In this document: one piece after another, positions 1 through 8,686 of the stretch | Layout: every line of letters begins with the position of its first letter | Position numbering within the stretch: the first letter of the stretch is position 1 | DNA from: JBBCJT01 sp037190665 | Lineage (GTDB): Bacteria; Pseudomonadota; Alphaproteobacteria; Acetobacterales; Acetobacteraceae | Assembly (NCBI GenBank): GCA_037190665.1 | Contig: JBBCJT010000015.1 | Span: 114,014 to 178,013, forward strand | DNA: 64,000 nt | Reading direction: 5' to 3' | The notes under the pieces: generated by a model | What the model was told of the DNA's origin: nothing | Database searches by the model: none | Seen by the model: the letters and a program-made list of their open reading frames with translations, nothing else | Program-made: the position numbers and the translations under genes

Positions 1-1
1 C

Positions 2-739
2 GTTAACAGCAGCACTACTCCCGCATCGTCGTTCGATCTGCCCCCTCCATCGGGGCTCGGCAGCAGCGACATCGATCTGGTTGCCGCCTTCATCAGCGAC
101 AGCGCCAGCGGTGGCAGCTCTGTGCTATCCATTGCCAATGATGGCGGCGCCTACACGTCCATCATGGGCGACAACGCCAACAACAATGGCGGTGGATCTC
201 CGGAGGGCGATGCGCACCTCTGGTACAAAGTCGGCGCGGCCTCCCAGGGCGATGCCGTTGTGTCGTTGACGGTCACCACCCGGTTCTATCTCGGACTGCG
301 CATGCGCCTGACGGGAGTCGACCTCTCTGACCCGATCGCGGCAGTGTTGTCGTCATTGCTGAACGGTCGCGGATCCCCGAACGGCTCATCCCCTTGGACG
401 ATCCCCGGGCTGACCGTGCCCGCCGGAGCAATGGTGCTGCCGTGGTTCTTGTTCTGCGACTACCAGGTCGGCGGCTCCGCTGGCGCTCGCTTTTCTGCCT
501 CGGGATTCACCTCGACCGCGTTGAACGACCGGACATCGGGCGCAACCAACCACATCGCCGCAGTCGTGCTATCGAAGCTGATTGCCTCCGCAGGCGCATC
601 CGGCGACTGCGTTGTAACCCCGGTGTCGAACGCATCTACGACTCAGAAGAACTACTTGGGCGGCATGCTCGCACTCCGGCCGGCAGCAGACGGCCCGCCG
701 CCGTCGATCGTGCGCAGCCGCGTCGTCGGGCCGTTTTGA
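2..739 (+). CDS. Phage-type structural protein, C-terminal part (truncated by window edge)
   Basis: The reading frame is open from base 2, so the start lies outside the window and about 245 C-terminal residues are visible. The chain is rich in Gly, Ser, Ala and Asn, with alternating hydrophobic stretches typical of beta-sandwich or fibre proteins. It has no membrane segment and no enzyme motif that I recognise. It ends just before the convergent PEP-CTERM gene. The next plus-strand gene is a phage-type polyvalent protein, so a tail, fibre or decoration role is likely by context only. The exact family is not recognised. Confidence 0.55.
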   Translation, partial: VNSSTTPASSFDLPPPSGLGSSDIDLVAAFISDSASGGSSVLSIANDGGAYTSIMGDNANNNGGGSPEGDAHLWYKVGAASQGDAVVSLTVTTRFYLGLRMRLTGVDLSDPIAAVLSSLLNGRGSPNGSSPWTIPGLTVPAGAMVLPWFLFCDYQVGGSAGARFSASGFTSTALNDRTSGATNHIAAVVLSKLIASAGASGDCVVTPVSNASTTQKNYLGGMLALRPAADGPPPSIVRSRVVGPF

Positions 740-754
740 TGTGCCGCCGTTCGC

Positions 755-1401
755 CTAGGCGACAAAGCGCCTGCGGCGGGTGGCGCCGAACAGGCAGGCA
801 AGCGCGGTGCCCATTAGCCCAAGCGTTGCGGGCTCGGGGACCGGGGAGAGCTTTACGAAGTCACCATAGACCTCGCAGTGCTTGATCTCATATGAGCACA
901 TGCCACTCCCGATGTAGTCGCTCTGATAAAATACACCAGATGATAGTTCAGACAGATTCCACCGAAATTCGGTAGAGCTTTTGTTGTAGTAGAGATAGAT
1001 TTCTGGGTAGTTCCACCCACAAGAGATACTTCAATTGACCACAGTCCATAGTGCATGTTGTGCGTGGGGTTTTCTGGCCTCGGGTACATGCTAGCCGGGG
1101 TGATGAATAAATCGGTCTCGGGTATTCCAGACGCTTCAAAGTAGAAGCCTTGGATTCCGGCCGCGCCCCATTGCGGCATATCCGGATCGTCAATGTCCGC
1201 CTTGAAGGTCACCCCGGCGGCATAGGCCGCGTCGCTGAATGCGATCCAGCCGGTAGCTTGAATAGGATACGGGGTCGGGGCGACCGAGGTCTGCCTGAAC
1301 TCGAAGATGACGGCGGCCTCTGCCGCGCTCGCCAACAACGACCCCGCGGCCACGATCCCGGCCGCGAGTGCTCCGATGCCTCTACAACCAATAGTCGGCA
1401 T
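755..1401 (-). pseudogene. PEP-CTERM sorting-domain exported protein, split by a frameshift
   Basis: Starting from the Met at 1401 there is a signal peptide (Arg near the start, Ala/Gly-rich hydrophobic core, cleavage near ASAAEA). A secreted domain then reads in one frame to about 1020. From about 1025 down to 755 the protein-like reading moves to another frame, containing WNYPEIYLYYNKSS and ending in VPEPATLGLMG, a hydrophobic segment, and RRRRF before the stop. That tail is a classic PEP-CTERM signal recognised by exosortase in EPS-producing Gram-negatives. In the original frame translation stops at 853 without the anchor. The junction falls in a G-rich stretch (about 1010-1025), so an assembly indel is as likely as true decay. 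Read across the shift, the protein is about 215 residues. Confidence 0.75.
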
Positions 1402-1432
1402 GCCCCGTCCCCCCCTCAACAGGGGCTTAGGC

Positions 1433-4400
1433 ATGCAAGGACGAGTCCACCCGTACGAATCCGCGACTGGGTGCGCTGCCGCACCGGATGCGCGCGCGGG
1501 TTCGCCAAATGTCCCGACACCTCAAAGGAGAGATGAATGCAACCCGATCCGCGCGCTGTCGCCGCAGCAGCGCGTGCGCGCGGTGGAGGAGCAGCGGCGG
1601 CGTGCGTTGCCGGCGCCGGACGCGAACAGTGTCGGCGTTGCGGCGCAGCCCTCCAGGGCCGCGCTGATCGCCGCGCTGCGTCGTCAGTTCCGCGATGCCG
1701 GGCAGCCGGGGGCTCGCGGATCGGCCTTGCCGATTGCGGCGGTCACCGAAGGGGAAGCGGCGCGGCTGAATCGAATTCTGCGCGCCGCCGGGGTGGAGAT
1801 CGACGTGCGCGGGTTCACGCACACAGCGGATCCCGACGCCGCACGCCACACCTTCAAGAAGCACGGCAGCGCAGCGACCGAGCATCCGCGAGGGCAGATC
1901 GCGTTGCGCGGCGATGACTGGGCGCAGATCCCCGATATCGTGGGCAGCCCCGACGCCATCCGCTACCTGGGGCTCACCAAGCGCGGCAAGCACGCGATCG
2001 GATACTGGAAGCGATTCAACGGGCATCACTACTACGTCGAGCAGGTCTTGACCGGACGACGCCGCCTGACCGCGGTGACGATGACCAAGCATCCGGGACC
2101 GGTGCCTGAACGAGCGCTGAACGGGGAGGTGCCGGGGGCCGCAATAGCTTCCGCGGAAAGCCCTCAGGCGGCAAACGTCCGAAACGAGCCCGGCCGGGAA
2201 AACCTAGGGACCCGGCCATACGAAAGCAACACGTCCGACGCCGCGTCGTCGCGCGGGGCGCAGGCGCAAGGCGCTGTCGGCGATGCGCAGACCGGACGCG
2301 AGACAGCGGATGGGGCCCGGCGTGCAGCGGCCTTTTCTCGTGCTGCAACCGAGGCTGGGGCCGACACCATCCCCCCAGCGCCGGGCGCTCGCGACGTAGG
2401 CGGCCCGCCCGGCGCAGGCAAGGCCGCCGATGCCGACTCGACGACCCTGTTCAGCAGCCCGCTCGACCCCGCTGCCGTGCGCCGCTTCATCGCGCAGCCT
2501 GCCATGGCCGCCGTGCGGAGCCTGCGCAACGCGCTGCTGTCCTCCGGCGCGATCGATGTTGCGGCCGGCGCGGCGCGGTCGGTGGACCGCACGTTCCGCT
2601 TCTTCGCCCACAGCAACCGCGCGGGCATGCGCGCGCTCGCCGCGCGCTACGCGGACAACGCCGACATCCGGACGATGACGGACGCGCTCGCCTCCGATCC
2701 CGGCACCGGGCGGCTGGTGCGCGAGACGTTCCAGAGCGCTTACGAGGCGCGCGCGAAGTCGATGACGAACCGGCTTGCGACCGTGATCCGGGATCTCGAC
2801 GACGGCGCGCTTGGCCGTATGCGCGATGCACTCGCCACCGGCCGCGGCCGCGATGAGGTGTCCGGCCGCGTGCGGCGGCTGCTGGACGAGCAGCACGACT
2901 ACCTGCGCAAGGCGGGCCTCGACCTCGGCTACGTCCGTGGGCGCTACTTCCCGCGCGTGCTCGACACCGATGCCGTGCTGGTCAACCGCGACGCCTTCCT
3001 GGCCGATGCGCAGTCGCTCTACCGGCGCATGGGCCTCGATGCCGCCAACGCCCGCGAGGCGGCGGAGGAGTGGTTCGGTCGCGCCGCCGGGCTGGGCGGG
3101 GCGAGCCGTTTTGCCGACGCGCCCACCGGCACCGCCCACACCAGGGGCCGCGCGCTGCCGCCTGATGCGGACGAGATGCTGCGGCGCTGGTACGTGACGG
3201 ACCCGCGCGAGACGCTGACCCGCTACTTTCAGAACAGCAGCCGCAACGCCGAGTTCGTCCGCCGCTTCGGCGTCAACGGCAAGCTGGCCGACGAGGCGTT
3301 CGACCGCATGGCGAAGGCCGGCGTGGAGCCGAAGGACATCGCGCTGCTGCGGCACCACTTCGCCAGCGCGACGGGGACGATGAAGTCGACCGTGTCGTCG
3401 CAGGTGCAGCAGGCGGTGCAGTGGACGCAGACGATCGGCGTCATCTCCACGCTGAACCGCGCGTTCCTCTCCTCGCTGGTGGAGGGGCTGGGCATCGGCG
3501 TGCGCACCGGCAACGTGGCGCACGGGCTGGACGGGTTCGCGACGACCTGGGCGGCGATCGCGCGCACGAAGGGCACGGCGGAGGCGCGGCGCGCGGCGGA
3601 GCTGATGGGCGTGGTGTCCGACGCCCTGACGGACCAGACGCTGAACGCGCGCGAGGGCATGCTGACGCCGACGCGGCTGCAGCAGCGGGTGCTCTCCGGC
3701 ATGTTCCGCGCGACCGGCCTGCACCAGATCACCGAGGCGCAGCGCGTCGCGGCGACGAAGATCGGCCAGGTGTGGGTGCGCCAGCTCGCGGACGAGGTGG
3801 CGGGCGGTGCGGCGACGCAGGCGAGCGCCAGGCGGCTGCTGGCGGAACTCGGCATCGACGGCGATGACGCGAAGGCGCTGTCGGCCTGGCTGAAGCGCAA
3901 TGACGGCGTGCCGCGCACCGGGGACCTGCTCGGGGATTCGCGCGAGGCCGGGCTGTACCGCACGGCCATCGTCCGCTTCGTCAACGAGTCCATCCAGAAC
4001 CCGGAGGCGATCGACCGGCCGGCGCTGGCATCGGCGCCGATCGGCCGGCTCGCCTACGGCATCACCAGCTTCATGTTCGCCTTCACGCGCAACGTGCTGA
4101 TGCGCACGCTCAAGAGCGGGGCCGAGGCGGCGGTGGGCCAGGGCTACACGATGGCCGACCGGGCGCGGCTGGCGGGGCCGCTGGTGGGCTTCATGCTGCT
4201 GGGGGCCGCGCAGTACGGCGTCAGCCAGTTCCGCGAGCGGGTGCTGAACCCGCGCGCCAACGCCGAGCGCGACTGGCTGACGCGCACCGTGCTGGACCTC
4301 GATCGCACCGGGGTCTTCGGCACGGTGAGTCCGGTCGTGAACGCGGTGACCAGCGCGCGCTACGACCGCAGCCTGAACAGCATGTTCGTCGGGCCATATG

Positions 4401-4708
4401 CGGACAGGATCCTCGGCAACATCTCCGCGCTGACGCTGGGGCTGCTGCCGCAAGGCATGGGCGGGCCGAACTCGCCGCGCACGAACGCGGCCGAGCATGC
4501 GGCGGCGCGTGCCCTGTACGCGGGCGTGCTGGCGCCGGCGGTGACGACGGCGGTGTCGCTGATGCCGGGCGGGGCGTTGCAGGTGGTCGCGGGCGTGGGG
4601 TCGGCGCTGACGGTGGCGAGCCCGGGGGCATCGCGGGCGTTTGCGGATGCAGTGGCGGGGCCGCGGCCGCCGCGGCGGGAGGCGGCGGCGCGGCGGCGGG
4701 GGTACTGA
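1433..4708 (+). CDS. Phage polyvalent protein with PBECR-type nuclease domain
   Basis: This very long protein (about 1090 residues from 1433) has a conserved-looking module at about 1760-2080. Its pattern (a His-rich segment, an RGQI...D...IP.IV segment, then YYVEQVL) matches the phage Barnase-EndoU-ColicinE5/D-RelE-like (PBECR) nuclease family. The remaining ~850 residues are Ala/Arg-rich helices with a hydrophobic stretch near 4040-4230, as in phage polyvalent or ejected virion proteins. The start is uncertain. The frame is open upstream to 1307, with in-frame ATGs at 1400 and 1433. The only strong ribosome site (AAAGGAGAG, 1524-1532) precedes an ATG at 1533 in another frame. One extra C in the CCC at 1541-1543 would join that ATG to this frame and give MNATPIRALSPQQR, which suggests an indel. 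Confidence 0.7.
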   Translation: MQGRVHPYESATGCAAAPDARAGSPNVPTPQRRDECNPIRALSPQQRVRAVEEQRRRALPAPDANSVGVAAQPSRAALIAALRRQFRDAGQPGARGSALPIAAVTEGEAARLNRILRAAGVEIDVRGFTHTADPDAARHTFKKHGSAATEHPRGQIALRGDDWAQIPDIVGSPDAIRYLGLTKRGKHAIGYWKRFNGHHYYVEQVLTGRRRLTAVTMTKHPGPVPERALNGEVPGAAIASAESPQAANVRNEPGRENLGTRPYESNTSDAASSRGAQAQGAVGDAQTGRETADGARRAAAFSRAATEAGADTIPPAPGARDVGGPPGAGKAADADSTTLFSSPLDPAAVRRFIAQPAMAAVRSLRNALLSSGAIDVAAGAARSVDRTFRFFAHSNRAGMRALAARYADNADIRTMTDALASDPGTGRLVRETFQSAYEARAKSMTNRLATVIRDLDDGALGRMRDALATGRGRDEVSGRVRRLLDEQHDYLRKAGLDLGYVRGRYFPRVLDTDAVLVNRDAFLADAQSLYRRMGLDAANAREAAEEWFGRAAGLGGASRFADAPTGTAHTRGRALPPDADEMLRRWYVTDPRETLTRYFQNSSRNAEFVRRFGVNGKLADEAFDRMAKAGVEPKDIALLRHHFASATGTMKSTVSSQVQQAVQWTQTIGVISTLNRAFLSSLVEGLGIGVRTGNVAHGLDGFATTWAAIARTKGTAEARRAAELMGVVSDALTDQTLNAREGMLTPTRLQQRVLSGMFRATGLHQITEAQRVAATKIGQVWVRQLADEVAGGAATQASARRLLAELGIDGDDAKALSAWLKRNDGVPRTGDLLGDSREAGLYRTAIVRFVNESIQNPEAIDRPALASAPIGRLAYGITSFMFAFTRNVLMRTLKSGAEAAVGQGYTMADRARLAGPLVGFMLLGAAQYGVSQFRERVLNPRANAERDWLTRTVLDLDRTGVFGTVSPVVNAVTSARYDRSLNSMFVGPYADRILGNISALTLGLLPQGMGGPNSPRTNAAEHAAARALYAGVLAPAVTTAVSLMPGGALQVVAGVGSALTVASPGASRAFADAVAGPRPPRREAAARRRGY

Positions 4709-4773
4709 GCGCGGGCTTGGCTGCGTGGCCCGCTACGCTTGTTCTGTTTTTGTTCCTGTGGCGAGATCGGGCG

Positions 4774-5040
4774 GTGGTATCCTCCCGGCCCCTGTCAGCC
4801 TTCGCCGCCAAGTTCGCTGTTCAGTGCGGGGGATGCGGCAAGATCGCGGTCCTCGAAAGGGACAAGCTGATCCGGCGCGTGGGCGATCTGTCGATGAACC
4901 AGGTCGCGCATCTGTTGTCCTGCAAGGGGTGCAAGGTGCCGCCGGTCGAGATCCGCAACAGCCCGGAGTGCGACGGCTGGCCCGGGTCGGGCCTGAAGCC
5001 AACTGATCTGGTCGTCTGGCGGCGCGACAAACGGGGTTGA
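4774..5040 (+). CDS. Small zinc-ribbon-like protein
   Basis: About 88 residues from a GTG at 4774; a TTG at 4717 in the same frame would add a hydrophobic N-terminus. Two CxxC knuckles (CGGC near the start, CKGC about 40 residues later) suggest one bound zinc ion. Small proteins of this kind are common at the ends of phage gene blocks. It follows the polyvalent protein by about 65 bp on the same strand. No family is recognised, and DNA or protein binding is an inference from the Cys pattern alone. Confidence 0.45.
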   Translation: MVSSRPLSAFAAKFAVQCGGCGKIAVLERDKLIRRVGDLSMNQVAHLLSCKGCKVPPVEIRNSPECDGWPGSGLKPTDLVVWRRDKRG

Positions 5041-5049
5041 TCCGTAGCG

Positions 5050-5217
5050 CTGGACCAAGACCTCAAGGCTGCGACGCGCGCCCATCAATGCCCGCGCCGA
5101 CACCGTCCGGGAGTCGCGCATGTTCGCCGATCGTTTCTCGCGGCGACGCTGCCTCGTGCCGATGGATGCGTTCTACGAGGGGCAGGGCGAACACCCTCCG
5201 AAGCAGCCGCGGGCATG
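5050..5217 (+). pseudogene. SRAP (YedK/HMCES) domain fragment
   Basis: From about 5081 the frame reads PINARADTVRESRMF followed by RRRCLVPMDAFYE. This is the conserved INAR.ET / RRCL.P..G(F)YEW core of SOS-response-associated peptidases, which shield abasic sites in single-stranded DNA. A short LDQDLKAATRA piece immediately upstream fits the same family but lies in another frame. The N-terminal catalytic Cys region and the C-terminal half are missing, and the frame ends in TGA at 5217. This is a degraded remnant, not a working gene. Confidence 0.6.
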
Positions 5218-5826
5218 ATTCGCTGCCGCTGGACAAGCTGAGTGGCGGATCGCCGGTGCGTAGCGCGCAAACGGGGCGTTAACGCCTAGTAAGCGAAGCG
5301 CCCCACCATGTCGAAGTCATTGGAAAAATGGAGCAGCGACGGGAACCGGGAACTGAAAGTCTCTGGGCCGAAGGTATCCAGCGCCGCCTCAGAAACACAG
5401 TATGCGCGCCAGCATCAGCGATGGAGCGATGTCGACGCGGCAGGTGCTCCGTCCTCCTACCGCCAAGTCGTTCGGGGCTGGTCTGCACCTGATGGGGCCT
5501 TCAAGGGCTGTGCGCGAAGATCCAAAGCAGACATGGCACTCGGCTGGACAGAACGGGACTGACGAGGCTCCCCATCGAGAGAGGTGGCCTACAAGATTGT
5601 GAGTTTCCGGCAACCTTTCGGCCATTCAAGTCCTTTTCCCGGGAGGTCAATCAATCGGGGAGCCGGGGATGGCCGACGAGGCTATTGACCATGATGGCAC
5701 CTCGGGGGCCGGTCATGCGGACGAGGCTTCCGGAAGGAGTGCCGCCTCTCCGGACCGTCCCACCTTGACGAAAATGCGACGCCATCGCAGCGTGTTCCTA
5801 ATTAATGACCGGAGGGCGCAGCGCCC
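5218..5826. other. Intergenic stretch without a recognisable gene
   Basis: Several short overlapping frames occur on both strands (for example 5308-5562 plus and 5389-5625 minus), but none has a ribosome site, a recognisable motif or convincing composition. A GGAGGG at about 5811-5816 is the probable ribosome site for the TTG start of the next gene. The stretch separates the phage-derived block from the polysaccharide cluster. Confidence 0.4.
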
Positions 5827-7014
5827 TTGCGCCTTGCAATCATTGTAGCATCTGCGGAGCGGAACGACCGGCTCCGCGCCGCTCTCGCTCTCGCGCACTT
5901 CCTGCACGGCCGCAACCTCATCGGAGCCGGCCCGATGCAGGTCACCGTCGGCCTGCCGGAGTCCGAGGACCACGACATCCTCGCGCTGCGCCGTTGGGGA
6001 CGGGAGCAGGGCGGCATCGGTATCCGCGGGTTCACCTGGCGCAAGGTGAACACTGCCTCCGTGCGGCTGATGTTGAAGCCCGCGCTCCTCCCGCCCGGCG
6101 AGGAGCCGGTGCTGCTGCCCGACGACGCCGGCCGCGAATTCCGCGACGCCGAAGCCTGGATCGTCCTCGCTTCACACACGCATGGCCGGATACCGTGGCT
6201 GCGGCCGACGGCGATCTTCTGCGGCGACCTCGCGCCGCGGCGAGTGGGCGGAGGTCCGGGAAGCGCCGGCGACCGACTGCAACTCGCGGAAGCTATGATC
6301 GGCTGGCGCCGCGCCGCCTGCGCTTTCGCGACCGACCCCACGACGCGCGACGACCTCGTAACCTATGCCGGCATCGAGCCCGATCGGGCACTGCTCGCCC
6401 CACCTGTGCTCGCACCCCCGCAGCCACCCTCCGGGATCGGGCTGCCGTCCTTTGGCTCGGACCCTGGCATCGTCTGGATGACGAGCCTCGGCCCAGAGGA
6501 GAACCACGCCAGCGCGATCGCCGCGCTGCGCCTCTACGTCGCGCGCGGCGGCGCGCTGGACGTCTCGGTCTGCGGCCCCGGCACGCTGGCACTCGCGGAG
6601 GGCGGGCACCCGGTCGCACGCGCCCTCGCGGAGGCGCCGGAACTGCGCGGTCGCTTGTTCTTCGCTGGCAACCGGCCGGTGGATGGCGTGCAGCGCCTGA
6701 TGACGGCCCGCGGCATCGTATGGCACAACCTCCGCGCCGAGATCGCACCCTTCCCGCCCTTCGACGCCGCGCGCGCCGACGCGCATTTCGTCGCCTGCGA
6801 CTCGCCATCTCTACGCTGGCTCAGCGAGCGGCACGGCATCGCGCCGCTGACGCACGCGCCCTGGGACCCGGATGCCGCGGCGAACGCCCTGCTGGAAGCA
6901 GAGCGGCGCCTGCGCGCCCGCGCGTCTCCGGGCCACGCGGTGCGCGAGGCAGCGGAGGAGGAACTGGCCGCCTCCTATGGCGAGATCCTCCGACGGCTCG
7001 CCGCGTATGGCTGA
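5827..7014 (+). CDS. Putative glycosyltransferase (GT-B-like), polysaccharide cluster
   Basis: 395 residues from a TTG preceded by GGAGGG. The N-terminus (RLAIIVASAERNDR) looks like the first Rossmann strand of a GT-B enzyme. The C-terminal half carries an interrupted second nucleotide-binding-like fold (IVWMTSLG, then LFFAGNRPVDGVQRLM). No classical donor-site EX7E motif is visible, so activity and donor are unknown. The stop overlaps the ATG of the next glycosyltransferase (7007-7014), which implies translational coupling and one operon with the two genes after it. Confidence 0.55.
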   Translation: MRLAIIVASAERNDRLRAALALAHFLHGRNLIGAGPMQVTVGLPESEDHDILALRRWGREQGGIGIRGFTWRKVNTASVRLMLKPALLPPGEEPVLLPDDAGREFRDAEAWIVLASHTHGRIPWLRPTAIFCGDLAPRRVGGGPGSAGDRLQLAEAMIGWRRAACAFATDPTTRDDLVTYAGIEPDRALLAPPVLAPPQPPSGIGLPSFGSDPGIVWMTSLGPEENHASAIAALRLYVARGGALDVSVCGPGTLALAEGGHPVARALAEAPELRGRLFFAGNRPVDGVQRLMTARGIVWHNLRAEIAPFPPFDAARADAHFVACDSPSLRWLSERHGIAPLTHAPWDPDAAANALLEAERRLRARASPGHAVREAAEEELAASYGEILRRLAAYG

Positions 7015-8686
7015 GTCCGCGCGCCCCCGCGTGCCGGTTGGCATCTGGGCCGGCTGGGACTTCCCCGTGCAGTTCGTCGGCGAGGGCATTCAGCGCGTCC
7101 TGGGTATGCTGGTCGAGGGCGCCGCGGAGAGCGGCCGCGTCACCTTCCACATCGCGCTGCGGCCGGTGAACGTGGCCTCCGGCCTCGCCATGCTGCGGGG
7201 GCTGCGGGCGCGTGAAGGCGATAGCTGGGTGCTGCATGTCATCGAGGACGCCGGCGACGCGCCGCCTCCGACGTCGTATCCGCTGATGGGCGGGCTGCCG
7301 CACGATCTTCCGCCGGGCGCGAAGCGGCTGCTCGCCATGCCGGACCGGCGGATCGCCTCCGGGCTGTTCGTGGCCGGCCTGGCGGCGACGCCGCTCTTCA
7401 TGCTGCGCGCGCTGCTGCGTCCTGCCTGGCGCTTCGCCTGGACGCATGGGCTGCGCCTGAGCGTCGCCACACTACGCGACCCAGTGACAGCCGCGCCGGA
7501 GATCGCGGTCGGCGTGCGGCATCTCCCCGGCGGGCGCAGGCTCGCTCAGGCACTGCTGGCCTGGTCGGCCGAGCGCCAGCGGGACCGCACGCCGACGCCG
7601 CAGGCGTCCACCTCGTCTACGCCGGACTGGCGTATCCGCTCGCTCGAGCCCGGCGTGCCCGCGGGCTGGCTGTGCCTGTTGCCGAACCTGATCATCCCGC
7701 CCTCCATCCCCGGTCGGCGGTTCGTGATGCTGCCGGATGCGGTGATGCTGGACTTCACATCGGCCTGGAACCCCGCCGATCTGGCGCCCGGCGGTACTTG
7801 GCCGAGCTGGTTCTCCGCGGTGTCGCGCAACCTGGCCGTGGCGGATGCGGTGCTGACCATCTCCGCCCATGTTGCGCGGAACCACGTGGTCGGCCATCTG
7901 GGCGTGGACGCGACGAAGCTTCGCATCGTGCCGGTCCCGGCTTCCGACCTCGCGGTGGCGCTGCCCTTCCTCGCCGCCGACCGGCGCCGCACGCCGGCGA
8001 CGCGGCACGAGGCCGCCGTGATGCTGCGCCGGCACGCCGCCGCGCGCGACTGGACCTACCTTGCCGACTTCCCGCTCGAGCATGTGGACTACATCGCGGT
8101 CTCAACCCAGGAGCGGCCGAACAAGAACCTCTCGCTGCTGATCGAAGCGCTGCGCCTGATCGTGCAAGAGCGCAGCGGCGGCCTCAAGCTGCTGTTAACG
8201 ACACACGTCGTCGATGATCCCACGACACCGTGCTTCCGGCTGCACGGCCTGCTGCGACGACACGGCCTCGAGCTCGATGTTGTCTCCCTGCCGAGGTTGC
8301 CCAATCGCGAACTGGCGGCGCTGTTCCACGCCGCCGCGGTGACCGTGCTGCCTTCCATGTTCGAGGGCGGCGACGTGCCGCTCACCTTCTCCGAATCGGT
8401 GGGGCTCGGCACGCCGAGCCTGATGGCTCGTGGTCCGCACACGGAGGAGATGCTGGAGCAGTTTCCCGATCTTGCCCCCTTCGTCTTCGACCCCTACGAC
8501 GCCGGGGCGCTGGCGGAATTGATCACCCAAAGCATCGCGGCGCGCGATGCCGTCCTCGACACCCAACTGGCCGTCTACGCAACGATGCGGCGGCGTGGCT
8601 GGGCCCAGGCCGCCGAGGAGTACGCGACCGTCGTGACTGGGGTGCCGCTCGCGCCGGTCCGCAGGCTGTCGCCCGCCGATGCCTGA
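7007..8686 (+). CDS. Family 4-type glycosyltransferase, first of a tandem paralogous pair
   Basis: 559 residues, starting at the ATG inside the previous stop. The N-terminal half has a characteristic WDFPVQFVGEG segment and a hydrophobic helix (about residues 115-140) followed by basic residues, which suggests inner-membrane association. The C-terminal half is a GT4 catalytic lobe with STQERPNKN (acceptor/donor hinge) and an EX7E-like donor site in FEGGDVPLTFSES. It is expected to add a sugar from a nucleotide donor onto a lipid-linked surface glycan; the sugar is unknown. Its order of features is the same as in the following gene, so the two arose by duplication. The stop overlaps that gene's start by 8 bp. 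Confidence 0.75.
   Translation: MAESARPRVPVGIWAGWDFPVQFVGEGIQRVLGMLVEGAAESGRVTFHIALRPVNVASGLAMLRGLRAREGDSWVLHVIEDAGDAPPPTSYPLMGGLPHDLPPGAKRLLAMPDRRIASGLFVAGLAATPLFMLRALLRPAWRFAWTHGLRLSVATLRDPVTAAPEIAVGVRHLPGGRRLAQALLAWSAERQRDRTPTPQASTSSTPDWRIRSLEPGVPAGWLCLLPNLIIPPSIPGRRFVMLPDAVMLDFTSAWNPADLAPGGTWPSWFSAVSRNLAVADAVLTISAHVARNHVVGHLGVDATKLRIVPVPASDLAVALPFLAADRRRTPATRHEAAVMLRRHAAARDWTYLADFPLEHVDYIAVSTQERPNKNLSLLIEALRLIVQERSGGLKLLLTTHVVDDPTTPCFRLHGLLRRHGLELDVVSLPRLPNRELAALFHAAAVTVLPSMFEGGDVPLTFSESVGLGTPSLMARGPHTEEMLEQFPDLAPFVFDPYDAGALAELITQSIAARDAVLDTQLAVYATMRRRGWAQAAEEYATVVTGVPLAPVRRLSPADA

Noticed and set aside
2204..4498. Long antisense frame (764 codons) opposite the polyvalent protein
   Set aside because: Its Arg/Ala/His-rich composition and lack of any motif are what GC-rich coding DNA gives on the other strand; the sense frame has a recognisable domain.
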